The notes under the pieces are model-generated. The model was not told the origin of the DNA. It did no database searches and saw only the letters and a list, made by a program, of their open reading frames with translations. From assembly GCF_000425145.1 (NCBI RefSeq), contig NZ_AULF01000011.1, positions 62,001 through 126,000 on the forward strand: a DNA stretch of 64,000 nt. Direction: 5' to 3'. Positions 53,659-62,060 of the stretch are shown piece by piece. How positions within the stretch are numbered: the stretch's first letter is position 1; each line of letters begins with the position of its first letter. The position numbers were made by a program, and so were the translations under genes. The stretch is from Pedobacter glucosidilyticus DSM 23534. GTDB taxonomy: Bacteria; Bacteroidota; Bacteroidia; Sphingobacteriales; Sphingobacteriaceae.

Positions 53659-55194
53659 CTAGTATCTTGGGTTTTGTTTCAAATTTGGATTTAAGTCTAT
53701 ATCCCTTTGTGGTATAGGGTATAGCTCGTGTTTCCCAACTTCAAAGTTTGTAAAATCAGCATCTCTGCTTGCTAATGCAGGCCCTAAGTCTCCCCATCTT
53801 AATAAATCTGCCCAACGCCAGCCTTCACCTGCTAATTCCACAATACGCTCGTGTTTAAGCTGGGTTAAGAATTGTGTTTGATTTAAACCTGGCTTAGCAA
53901 CAGATAAAGGTGCTAAACCTGCTCTTTGTCTAACCCTATCTACCAAAGGATAAGCCTCTGATGTTCTGTTCAAACCATTTAAACATTCTGCCTGCATCAA
54001 TAAAACATCGGCAAAACGTATTAATCTGTAATTGTTTGGAGATCTAAAACCTTCTTGATCTTTCCAATGGTCGTTCAATAATTTTCTAAACCAAACGCCA
54101 TTAGCATCAGGGCCATTGCCATAACGGTCTGCAAAGCTTCTTCCATAAACCATGGTTGCTTGCGGACCAGCAGGGTCTGTAAAGTTATAAATGAATGAAG
54201 CTGCTAAACGTGGGTCTCTTTGCCCAGTGGTAGTTTGCTCTTGTAAAAATTCATCTATTAACCATCTACGGGCTCCACCATCAGAAAAACCAACTCCTGG
54301 AGGGGCAAAAAACTGAGCAATAGAAGTTCCCGTGTTATTAACACGACTTTCATCTACATCATCATCTGTATTTTCTGCCAGATTTTCATTAAACTGAATT
54401 TCAAAAACAGACTCCTCATTGTTTTCTCTGCTGATGATAAAGTTGTCTCTGTAATTGGTGGTTAAACGATAAATAGCAGCGCCAGGGCCTGTAATTAACC
54501 AATCAAAAGCGTTAAAAGCCAATTGATACTGTTTTTGTTGTAAATGCGTTTTACCCAGTAAAGCATAAGCAGCACCTCTGGTTGCTCTTCCTAAATCATC
54601 TCCGCTGTAAGAAAGTGGTAAATCTGGAATAGCCTCGTTTAAATCTTTAGCAACTTGCGCATAAGCCTCTGCTGTAGTAGCATTAGGCGGTACATCTGTT
54701 GGTTGCGATGGTGTTAGTAATAATGGTGGGTTACCAAAGTATAAAGTTAAGTTGAAATAGAAAAGTGCTCTTAGGAACTTCGCTTCCGCTATTACTCTTT
54801 TCTTTAGTGTTTCATCCATCTGTATGTTTGGAACATTAGCAATAACCTGATTAGCTCTAAAAACACCAACAAATAAGGTTTCCCATGTTAAAGAAGTTAA
54901 ACCGTCATTATAATTGGTTTGGTTAAAACGCATCAGGTTGTTTAGGCCTCCATCTCCTCCAGAACCAAAACCTTCATCAGATTTTAATATTCCGTGATAA
55001 TAAATCCAACGAGAATAAAGTCCGGGTGTTCTGTAAAAAGTACCATAAGCAGCATTTACTCCTCTAACAGCATCATCAGCATTTCGCCAGAAACTGGCAA
55101 TGGTTGGTGCATTAGGGTTAACTTCATTAAAATCTCTTTTACATCCCGAGAGGACTATAAGAGCTAATGTTAATATCGTGATATATTTTTTCAT
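53659..55194 (-). CDS. SusD/RagB-family glycan-binding lipoprotein
   Basis: This 511-residue surface lipoprotein has the lipobox LIVLSGCKRD, then FNEVNPNAPTIASFWRNADDAV, the helical AKFLRALFYFNLTLYFGNPPLL, RATRGAAYALLGKTHL and the C-terminal ERIVELAGEGWRWADLLRWG, ending YPIPQRDIDLNPNLKQNPRY. It binds the same glycan as the upstream SusC (24 bp gap) and caps its barrel. It is one of three SusD proteins in the window and is encoded just before the two GH43 enzymes, so an arabinose-containing polymer is likely. Confidence 0.95.
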   Translation of the reverse strand: MKKYITILTLALIVLSGCKRDFNEVNPNAPTIASFWRNADDAVRGVNAAYGTFYRTPGLYSRWIYYHGILKSDEGFGSGGDGGLNNLMRFNQTNYNDGLTSLTWETLFVGVFRANQVIANVPNIQMDETLKKRVIAEAKFLRALFYFNLTLYFGNPPLLLTPSQPTDVPPNATTAEAYAQVAKDLNEAIPDLPLSYSGDDLGRATRGAAYALLGKTHLQQKQYQLAFNAFDWLITGPGAAIYRLTTNYRDNFIISRENNEESVFEIQFNENLAENTDDDVDESRVNNTGTSIAQFFAPPGVGFSDGGARRWLIDEFLQEQTTTGQRDPRLAASFIYNFTDPAGPQATMVYGRSFADRYGNGPDANGVWFRKLLNDHWKDQEGFRSPNNYRLIRFADVLLMQAECLNGLNRTSEAYPLVDRVRQRAGLAPLSVAKPGLNQTQFLTQLKHERIVELAGEGWRWADLLRWGDLGPALASRDADFTNFEVGKHELYPIPQRDIDLNPNLKQNPRY

Positions 55195-55218
55195 GATTTT
55201 CTTTTTAAAGGTTCGAGA

Positions 55219-58200
55219 TTAAAAGCCCACACTTAAACCAAATGATAAAATTCTTGATGATGGGTAATTTCCGTTATCTACACCAGGCTGCAGGTTTACA
55301 TCTGCTCCAACAACATCAGGGTCTAAACCTTGGTAATTGGTAATGGTAAAGAGGTTTTGCCCACTTAGGTAAACTCTGGCATTGCCAATTTTTGCCTTTT
55401 CAAGAAATTTAGTAGGGATATTATAACCTAGCTCGATATTACGTAACCTCAAGAAAGAGCCATCTTCAATCCATCTGTCAGAATCTCCTCTGGCATTTTC
55501 ATTTATACCTCTATCATTAGGTGCAAATTGATAGCCTAATCTTGGGAAACTGGTATTGGTATTAGAAGGTGTCCATGGGTTAATATCTCTTCTGTAATTA
55601 GCATTACCATAGCTATCTAAATCCCTTAAAACATCATTATACAATTTATGACCAAAAGCACCATAAAACTGCATGCTTAAACTAAAGTTTTTGTAAGCCG
55701 AGTTAAATTGTAAGCCTGTGGTAAACTTAGGGAAAGGCGAACCTGCAAATACCCTATCAAACTCATTGATATCATCATTTGTTCCGCCATCTACAGCATT
55801 AACATAGCGGATATCGCCTGGCTTAGCATAAGCACTTTGCGCTCTGTGAGCATCTATCTCTGCTTGATTTTGGAAGATACCATCGGTTTTTAATACATAA
55901 TACTCACCTATAGACCGACCTACCTGAGTACGTGTAACGCCTGATGGAATATAAGCTCTAGGTAAACCCGTAGCTAAATCTATCCCCAGATTTCCAAGTT
56001 CTAACACTTTATTTCTGATGAAACTAAGGTTTGCCGCAACATCCCATTTGAATGCTCTGCTTAATTTTGGACGATAGCCTAACTCAAACTCTAAACCTTT
56101 ATTTTCTATAGAGCCAATATTTACAATAGGGTCTCCCTGTAAGTTTCCTAAATATTGTGGCAATGGCTGTCCTACCAACACATCTCTTGATACCGAACGG
56201 AATGCATCAATAGCTACCCTAAAACGGTTATCAAATAGTGCCGCATCTATACCAAAGTTGGTGGTTTCTTTCTCTTCCCATCTTAAATCTTCAAAAACCA
56301 ATCTGGCTTGGGTAGCACCTGGAAAAACTTGTTGATTTGGACCAAATACTACACTTGGAGCCTGATTTAAGAAGCCTGTAAATTGGTAAGCACCTAAAGT
56401 GTTAACCCCTAATATACCATAAGAACCTCTTAATTTTAAATCAGAAATCCAATCTACTTTAAAGAAATCTTCCTGAGATAATCTCCATGCTAAAGCTACA
56501 GAAGGGAAATAACCTGTTCTAAATCTTTCAGAAAATCTAGAATCTTTATCAGCCCTAAAGGTAAATGTAGCTAAGTAACGGTCATCGTAATTATAATTTA
56601 ACCTACCTAAAACAGAATTAAGTAAAAATTTGGTTAAACCACCAGATGAATTTCTATCGCCAGGGACACCACTAGTAGAATTTAAAGTAGTGAAATAATT
56701 ACCTCCAAATTGAGATAGTCTTAAACCGCTACCTAAAGTATTATCTATCTGGGTTGTTTGCTCGGTATAACCTACTACCCCATTAAAACGGTGTTTCTTA
56801 ATGTTATAGTTAAAATTAAGCGTGTGCTCAAACAAATAGCTTAAAAATTGGGATCTGTTATCTGTTAAGCTGCTAAAATCTGGAGATTGATTTTGATACC
56901 AAGAGCCATCTCTTCTTACCGCTTTTGATTTATCAAAGCTGGTTTCTAAACCTGCATTAAATTTATAGGTTAGGCCATCTAAAATCTTATACTCTAAAAA
57001 AGCATTACCTAACAACTTAACAAAGTTGCTATTTACTGAAGTAATATTAGCTATTGCTACCTGGTTACGAGAAAAGGTATTGATATTTCCATTGTCTCCA
57101 TAGCCCCATCCGCCCGGGTTGTTGGCGCTTATCAAACTATTGCTTCTAACAGGTATTAAAGGCACACTAGACCACATATCATACCAGGGGTTACCCTCTG
57201 CAAAACCTCCCTGAAAAGGAGCATTTACATTAGAGCTTGATAAAGCGAAGTTCTCACCAAATTTGAATTTCCCTTTGGTTGATTCTGTATTGATACGAAG
57301 TGATTTTCTATCAAAATCACGAGCTATTAATGTTCCTTCGTCTTTGAAATATCCAGCAGATATCAAATAAGAAGATGTTGCCGAACCTCCAGAAATACTA
57401 GCATTAAAATCTTGAACAGCACCTGTTTGTAAGAGCTCATTTGCCCAATCTGTATCTATACTACCATTGTAATTAGCCACACCCGGTTGTAGTGGAATAC
57501 CAGAATTGGTATAAGCTCTGGCATTGGTAGCTGCATACTCTGCACCATTCATCATATCATACTTCTTAGGTATTTGTGAGATGCTATATCTTGAGCTTAC
57601 AGAAATTTTTGGAGTACCTTCTTTACCTTTTTTAGTTGTGATGATGATAACCCCGTTACCTGCTCTAGAACCATAAATAGCTGCTGCTGATGCATCTTTT
57701 AATATTTGTATATCAGCAATATCATTAGGGTTAACGGTAGTATTTGGGTCTGCAAACATTCCATCTATTACATAAAGCGGACTTGCATTACCAAAAGTTG
57801 CTAAACCTCTGATGTTAACCACTGCTTCTTGCCCTGGTGCACCACCATTTCTAACCGCAACACCTGGTGATAGGCCTTGTAATGCCTCTGGCATAGAACG
57901 AGCTACTAATTTTTCTGTATTATCTGTATCAATAGATGTTGAGGCTCCGGTTACATCACTTTTTCTGATGGTTTGATAACCAATAACCACCACCTCTTGT
58001 AAAGCTTTCACATCTTCTTCTAAAGTGATATTGATACTTGCTCTGCCATTAACAGCAATTTCCTGACTTAAAAAGCCTAAATAAGAAAAAACAAGAACTG
58101 CGTTGTTATCAGGAATGTTGATGCTATAATTTCCATTTGCATCTGAAACCGCACCTACATTGGTATTTTTAATTTTAATACTTACCCCCGGTAATGGCAA

Positions 58201-58389
58201 ACCAGCTTTATCAACTATTTTACCCTTTACATTTGTGTTTTGTATAATTACTTTGTTTGAAATTTTATTCGTTGCAAAAATCGGATAACATCCAAAAGAA
58301 ACGAGACCTGCAACAAGTGCAAGTTTAAGAGGCCATTTTAGCCTATACGTATCATTAAAAATTATTAGTACTTTTATTAATCTCATCAT
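55219..58389 (-). CDS. SusC/RagA-family TonB-dependent transporter without STN domain
   Basis: This 1056-residue transporter has a signal segment, a carboxypeptidase-like domain directly after it (GKIVDKAGLPLPGVSIKIKN, about 57-135), a plug with VIGYQTIRKSDVTGAST and a barrel ending LSFGLSVGF. Unlike the two other SusC proteins here it lacks the STN signalling domain. This fits its control by the HTCS encoded in the same locus, not by a sigma/FecR pair. It is the first gene of the PUL, with a 293-bp upstream region. The initial MM gives two possible ATG starts one codon apart. Confidence 0.95.
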   Translation of the reverse strand: MMRLIKVLIIFNDTYRLKWPLKLALVAGLVSFGCYPIFATNKISNKVIIQNTNVKGKIVDKAGLPLPGVSIKIKNTNVGAVSDANGNYSINIPDNNAVLVFSYLGFLSQEIAVNGRASINITLEEDVKALQEVVVIGYQTIRKSDVTGASTSIDTDNTEKLVARSMPEALQGLSPGVAVRNGGAPGQEAVVNIRGLATFGNASPLYVIDGMFADPNTTVNPNDIADIQILKDASAAAIYGSRAGNGVIIITTKKGKEGTPKISVSSRYSISQIPKKYDMMNGAEYAATNARAYTNSGIPLQPGVANYNGSIDTDWANELLQTGAVQDFNASISGGSATSSYLISAGYFKDEGTLIARDFDRKSLRINTESTKGKFKFGENFALSSSNVNAPFQGGFAEGNPWYDMWSSVPLIPVRSNSLISANNPGGWGYGDNGNINTFSRNQVAIANITSVNSNFVKLLGNAFLEYKILDGLTYKFNAGLETSFDKSKAVRRDGSWYQNQSPDFSSLTDNRSQFLSYLFEHTLNFNYNIKKHRFNGVVGYTEQTTQIDNTLGSGLRLSQFGGNYFTTLNSTSGVPGDRNSSGGLTKFLLNSVLGRLNYNYDDRYLATFTFRADKDSRFSERFRTGYFPSVALAWRLSQEDFFKVDWISDLKLRGSYGILGVNTLGAYQFTGFLNQAPSVVFGPNQQVFPGATQARLVFEDLRWEEKETTNFGIDAALFDNRFRVAIDAFRSVSRDVLVGQPLPQYLGNLQGDPIVNIGSIENKGLEFELGYRPKLSRAFKWDVAANLSFIRNKVLELGNLGIDLATGLPRAYIPSGVTRTQVGRSIGEYYVLKTDGIFQNQAEIDAHRAQSAYAKPGDIRYVNAVDGGTNDDINEFDRVFAGSPFPKFTTGLQFNSAYKNFSLSMQFYGAFGHKLYNDVLRDLDSYGNANYRRDINPWTPSNTNTSFPRLGYQFAPNDRGINENARGDSDRWIEDGSFLRLRNIELGYNIPTKFLEKAKIGNARVYLSGQNLFTITNYQGLDPDVVGADVNLQPGVDNGNYPSSRILSFGLSVGF

Positions 58390-58682
58390 TGGTTTATTAA
58401 TTTTATGATTAGTTTATTGTTTAAATAAGAGAAAGTAAAATATAATGTTTATTAAGCCCTCCTTTCTTAAGTTATAAAATAATTGGTTACCGCCATCAGC
58501 TATTTGGGATTTTACCTGATTTGCTTAAACCAAAGGACGCTTACTTAAAGCTTTAAGGCTATAAAATTTGTGTCTATTTTTGTAAAAATTGATGATATAT
58601 ATGGTTTAATCTCAAAATATGAAAAACTAGAGTGTATATCTTCTATAAAGCTATAGGTAAAAAAACACCTCTTATATTTAAT
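58390..58682. promoter_or_regulatory. PUL leader and promoter region (no gene)
   Basis: This 293-bp AT-rich spacer precedes the SusC gene and should hold the HTCS-dependent promoter. A purine-rich GAAAGGAGGGC block lies about 70 bp before the start, too far to be its ribosome site. No coding frame is seen and no convincing paired repeat for the regulator was found by eye. Confidence 0.4.
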
Positions 58683-59165
58683 CTAAGCTTTTAAGCTCCA
58701 CCAAAGCCCTAAAACCACCAAGCCTAAGAAAATCATAGCCAGTAGGATTAAGGTAAAACTCCCTTTCCTTTCCACTTCCTTTTCTAATGTTTTATGAGTT
58801 GTTTTCTTTAACAGTTCTTGTTCTTGCTGTTGGGCTTTAACCGTACTGCTTTGCTGCTGATGGCTTTGTTTTACTAAACTGTCTTTACTACTGCTTTTGT
58901 AAACTTTTACTTTGATATAGCCCGGTTGCTGCTGTAAGCCACTATCTGGATGCCAATAAAAGAGTTCGTCCATTTCTAAGACGATACCTTCTTTTACTTG
59001 TTGTTGTGTTGCGTTTATCGTACTGCTTTGGCTTTGCAGGCTGTCTTTTACAAGTGTAGCCTGTTTGGTTTTTTCCAATGCTGTGATGAGCTGCTGATAC
59101 CTGGATTTCTGGCTGGAACAGGCTGTTAGTATAAGCATCACCAATAGTGTATAAAACTTTTTCAT
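58683..59165 (-). CDS. Spanin-like protein: N-terminal lipobox plus C-terminal membrane anchor
   Basis: This 160-residue protein starts at ATG 59165 (MKKFYTLL), preceded by an unusually strong Shine-Dalgarno AAGGAGGG at good spacing. A lipobox LILTAC places the lipid on Cys16, and Ser at +2 and +3 favours outer-membrane sorting. A Gln/Ser/Lys-rich helical middle contains two similar segments (KDSLQSQSSTINATQQQ at 41-57 and KDSL...SSTVKAQQQ at 95-115). A single span (about 137-157, LILLAMIFLGLVVLGLWW) ends the protein. An outer-membrane lipid plus inner-membrane span in one chain is the layout of phage unimolecular spanins such as T1 gp11. It overlaps the amidase gene by ATGA. No sequence similarity is claimed. 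Confidence 0.7.
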   Translation of the reverse strand: MKKFYTLLVMLILTACSSQKSRYQQLITALEKTKQATLVKDSLQSQSSTINATQQQVKEGIVLEMDELFYWHPDSGLQQQPGYIKVKVYKSSSKDSLVKQSHQQQSSTVKAQQQEQELLKKTTHKTLEKEVERKGSFTLILLAMIFLGLVVLGLWWSLKA

Positions 59166-59740
59166 ATACTTTCCCTCCTTGCTGTCACCCAATCTGCCAC
59201 GGCATATAAAGTACGTTTTAGCCTACGTTTGCGATAAACTCCATCTCCTTCTCTGCTTCCGGCTTCATTGGTATTCCCTTCAACCGTGATGATGATACTA
59301 TCTCCCCAAGCATCTATAAAACCGCAATGGGCAATGCGTTTTTTGGAGGCGTACCAAATACCAAAAACATCTCCTGCCTGTGGCTGTATCTTTTCTTGCT
59401 GCCAAGTGTTCTTCCAAATGATACGCTTTTGAGGTAATAATGCCGGACTCCATGCAGTCTGTGGATTGCTGATCCCTGCTTTGCCTAAGCACCAGCTTAC
59501 AAAGGCGGCACACCAAGGTGCCCCTTTGCTGTGGCCTGTATATTGGAGGTAGCTTTCTACCCGGCTACCGTCGTTACGGTTGCTTTTTTCTCTGGTACCT
59601 ATTTCTTGGCTGTAGATGTTTTTGAGCCTTGTTCTGCTTGCTGATCCTATTCCTGCTTTTACAAAATGGCTATGAGTGTGCAAATAAAGCCATAGAGAAG
59701 TAATAGATAGAAGCTTAAATAGATGATGATTTTTTGACAT
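59162..59740 (-). CDS. CHAP-domain peptidoglycan amidase/endopeptidase (endolysin-like)
   Basis: This 192-residue protein has a hydrophobic N-terminus (about 7-28), which may be a signal or signal-anchor, and a CHAP/NlpC-like cysteine peptidase. Catalytic residues are Cys77 in APWCAAFVSWCL, His138 in RIAHCGFI and an acidic or amide residue in VEGNTNE (154-158). EIGTREKSNRNDGSRVESYL precedes the domain as in TIGR02594-type enzymes. It should cut the cell-wall peptide stem or cross-bridge. Its first 82 bp overlap the end of the upstream membrane-protein gene, and its last 4 bp overlap the spanin-like gene. The start is the only ATG before the domain. Confidence 0.85.
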   Translation of the reverse strand: MSKNHHLFKLLSITSLWLYLHTHSHFVKAGIGSASRTRLKNIYSQEIGTREKSNRNDGSRVESYLQYTGHSKGAPWCAAFVSWCLGKAGISNPQTAWSPALLPQKRIIWKNTWQQEKIQPQAGDVFGIWYASKKRIAHCGFIDAWGDSIIITVEGNTNEAGSREGDGVYRKRRLKRTLYAVADWVTARRESI

Positions 59741-60036
59741 GAGGATAGATGGTTAAAGTGTGAATGAAATTGTTCTTTGGAGAAATTGCCCAATACCGGC
59801 CAGATATTTTCAATTAGCCACCAAGTAAGTGCTTTAAAAAGTAGGAAGGCCAAAATAGCTACTAAAATAGCACTGAGGATGCCTGCATCTAGTGGGGCTG
59901 CTGTTTCGTCTACCAATCTTAAAACTGTTGAACTGCACAAAAAAAGGATTAACAGAAATAGAATACTGAGTAGTTCTTTATGAATACGAATGGGAATACT
60001 GTAAACCCATTTTGTCGTTATAGATATACTTTTCAT
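59659..60036 (-). CDS. Small three-helix membrane protein, holin-like
   Basis: This 125-residue protein has three predicted spans (about 22-39, 51-75 and 102-124) and a short basic N-terminus, a topology and size close to class I phage holins such as lambda S (about 105 residues). No sequence family is recognised, so the holin call rests on size, topology and position directly before the CHAP enzyme, whose gene it overlaps by 82 bp. It is 18 bp downstream of the DUF6266 gene, so all four probably share a transcript. It could equally be a membrane partner of the peptidase. Confidence 0.65.
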   Translation of the reverse strand: MKSISITTKWVYSIPIRIHKELLSILFLLILFLCSSTVLRLVDETAAPLDAGILSAILVAILAFLLFKALTWWLIENIWPVLGNFSKEQFHSHFNHLSSCQKIIIYLSFYLLLLYGFICTLIAIL

Positions 60037-60054
60037 TTTAATTGCTTTTGATTT

Positions 60055-60684
60055 TTACACAAGGCACTGGAAACCTCCGAAGTACTTACTGTTGGATACT
60101 GCTTGTCTGTTTACATCTCTTAGAAATGCGTAACATTCAAAACCATCATGAAAACTATTTGGGATGGTAAATTGATGACTTTTTTCATCTTTTTTGAATT
60201 TAATAAGCTTGGTTATCCAAGAGTTTTGGATGGCACTATAACAAGCGATAACCAGTTCGCTTTTCTTGTTTACTTTTTTTCTGGGCCAGATAACTTGAAG
60301 GCTTTGTGCTTCCAGCTTTATATTGAGCTTATCTGGTAAACTCATCTTGCCCTTAGTGAGGATGACTTTAGAAAAATCTATAAATAAATGAGGATAAACC
60401 CCTCCTACGATACTTTTTCTAATTGCAGAACGATTCTTTTTTTGGACTTCGATTTCCTCATTTTCTACAGCTCCCATTTTAAGGACATGGGCTGCCGTTA
60501 GCAGAAATTTATTAGCCATTGTAAAGCGTTTTCTATTTTCTTCCTGCCCCGGTGTTGCAATGAGATTAGGATTATTCTTTGGGGACCTTCTTACAATGGT
60601 ACCTTTTTTACTTTTACAGAATATAAGGTCGCCTACTTTTCCGGAAAGACCTGCATAAATACTGTCTGATTTTATGAATGCCAT
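60055..60684 (-). CDS. DUF6266-family protein
   Basis: This 209-residue protein has the DUF6266 signature: N-terminal GLSGKVGDLIF, KGTIVRRSPK, a helical ENRKRFTMANKFL, the middle GGVYPHLFIDFSKVILTKGKM and the end SNSKYFGG. DUF6266 proteins are common in Sphingobacteriales, usually several per genome, and their function is unknown; no signal peptide is seen. It shares its N-terminal module with the protein at 61098-61664. It directly precedes the membrane-protein/CHAP/spanin-like genes, which ties the family to a possible cell-envelope-breaking unit. The family call is from memory of its pattern. Confidence 0.75.
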   Translation of the reverse strand: MAFIKSDSIYAGLSGKVGDLIFCKSKKGTIVRRSPKNNPNLIATPGQEENRKRFTMANKFLLTAAHVLKMGAVENEEIEVQKKNRSAIRKSIVGGVYPHLFIDFSKVILTKGKMSLPDKLNIKLEAQSLQVIWPRKKVNKKSELVIACYSAIQNSWITKLIKFKKDEKSHQFTIPNSFHDGFECYAFLRDVNRQAVSNSKYFGGFQCLV

Positions 60685-60700
60685 GGTATTTGTTTTAAAA

Positions 60701-61090
60701 ATGAGGCTGTCTTAAATCACGATTTATATATGATGAAGAAATTAATATATAATCTTCGAATCCGTTACTATCGACGTTTTAAAATATTTCAAAATCAGGC
60801 ATTCACCCACTAGCTACTCCGGCCTCTTGACCGGCCATGTCAAGATACTTTTTTCCGCAAAAAGTATCCAAAAACTCTCCGCTGCGCCGCTTGCTTCTAG
60901 AGTTTCTGCTAAGGCTAGTTCCGTAGATACCGCAACCGCCAAGGCGGAATAGGGCGTAAACGGTTGTTTATGCTTAGGCTCGATTATCGAAATACTTGAA
61001 CACGTCATTACATATTTATGAATATGAAATACTTGTTGTAGTCAAGTGTTAAGTTTCAGAATCATAAATCGATCTTTAAGACCGCCTCAT
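60701..61090. mobile_element. MITE-like element with imperfect inverted ends
   Basis: The left end ATGAGGCTGTCTTAAA (from 60701) and the right end, read on the other strand from 61090 as ATGAGGCGGTCTTAAAGATC, match over about 27 bp, both continuing to CGATTTAT. The 390-bp element contains no convincing gene but a GC-rich core (60830-60965) with ACTTTTTTCCGCAAAAAGT, itself a hairpin. It sits between the two DUF6266-type genes. A third related end occurs at 63140. No transposase is in view, so it would move only with help from elsewhere. Confidence 0.65.
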
Positions 61091-61097
61091 TACTTGA

Positions 61098-61664
61098 TTA
61101 AAGTTGGGTTACTTGGATGGTTTCATTTTCGGGCATATCATAAGCCTTAACAATGATACTTGAGGTGGCGTAATCTGGGTTGGCTACCGTTGTTACATAT
61201 ATCCATTTGGACACATCTTCTTGTTGGATGGCCTCACCTTCCTCTATCAAGGTATTAGCAGCATCTCTGATTTCTACTTTTACGGCTGTAACCATAAAAT
61301 TATCATAAACGGTTGCTTCTATTTGATAACCTACCTGACCAATGTACCCGCTGTAGTTAGGTTCAGCTTTGATTTCAGGGGCTTTTTGATAATCTGCAAA
61401 AGCCACATTGTAAGCACTTTGATCTGCTTCTGCAGCAGCTCCATAGAGTGCCTTTTTAGCAAGATCGCTGATAGCAGCTTTTGCATACCTAGCGGCTTTG
61501 ATGAAGCGTTCTCTTACGCTTAGCTGATTGGCATTTGGGTTATCTACTCGGGCCTTTGGACGATCTGATACGATCGTTTTTCCTCCTCTTTGTCTGAAGA
61601 CTAATAGATCTCCTATTAATCCTGATAAACCATGTGTGATGACGTTGTTTCTTGACTTTGCCAT
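61098..61664 (-). CDS. DUF6266-like protein with C-terminal beta domain
   Basis: This 188-residue protein begins with GLSGLIGDLLVFRQRGGKTIVSDRPK, matching the DUF6266 protein at 60055 (GLSGKVGDLIF, GTIVRRSPK) and followed likewise by a helical R-E-RF-KAARYAKAAI segment. From about residue 95 it turns into an Ig or FN3-like beta domain (YIGQVGYQIEATVYDNF, VKVEIRDAAN). No signal peptide is seen. Function unknown. A phased AGAACC array lies 108-166 bp upstream of its start and may control it. A MITE-like element separates it from the DUF6266 gene. Confidence 0.65.
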   Translation of the reverse strand: MAKSRNNVITHGLSGLIGDLLVFRQRGGKTIVSDRPKARVDNPNANQLSVRERFIKAARYAKAAISDLAKKALYGAAAEADQSAYNVAFADYQKAPEIKAEPNYSGYIGQVGYQIEATVYDNFMVTAVKVEIRDAANTLIEEGEAIQQEDVSKWIYVTTVANPDYATSSIIVKAYDMPENETIQVTQL

Positions 61665-61771
61665 GTTGTTAAAATTTTAAGTGAAATAAATAAACCTGTC
61701 TTTGTGCTGCTACCGGTATAACGCTTTGGACATGACAAACCTAAAACGCTGATTATTAATATCCTATAGCT

Positions 61772-61830
61772 GTTCTTTCAAAAGAACCAAATAGAACCTT
61801 ATGCAACCTTTATAGAACATAATAGAACCT
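61772..61830. repeat. Helically phased AGAACC array (five copies) with an inverted copy
   Basis: AGAACC-like units have their G or equivalent at 61784, 61794, 61804, 61815 and 61825, a spacing of 10-11 bp, so all face one side of the DNA. They vary as AGAACC, AGAACC, GCAACC, AGAACA, AGAACC within ATAGAACCTT. An inverted GTTCTTT (61772-61778) pairs with AAAGAAC of the first unit. The pattern suggests cooperative binding sites or iterons, upstream of the DUF6266-like gene. Confidence 0.6.
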
Positions 61831-61970
61831 ATCAGCTCTTGATACTGCTACTGCTCTTGTTACTGAAATGAGAAGAAAATGGTGAAAAGTGTGATTTTTG
61901 GTGTTTTCTTCCTTCGGTGTTCCTTCGGATTGATATGTGTGATCTATGTGTGATGTATGTGTTAGGGGGG

Positions 61971-62056
61971 GGTTAGTTGGTTAGTTTGTTAGATGGTTAG
62001 TTTGTTAGGTGGTTAGTTTGTTAGGTGGTTAGTTTGTTAGGTGGTTAGTTTGTTTG
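61971..62056. repeat. 16-bp tandem repeat GGTTAGTTTGTTAGGT
   Basis: About five copies in a row, with the last ones degenerate, related by the GGTTAG core to the array at 44731. It is non-coding on both strands. Confidence 0.85.
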
Positions 62057-62060
62057 GGGC

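Noticed and set aside
60814-61008. 64-residue minus-strand frame inside the MITE-like element
   Set aside because: It lies in the GC-rich repeat core, has no domain, and is explained by the repeat composition.
58683-61664. Complete prophage
   Set aside because: No terminase, capsid, tail, integrase or replication genes; only lysis-like and DUF6266 genes are present.
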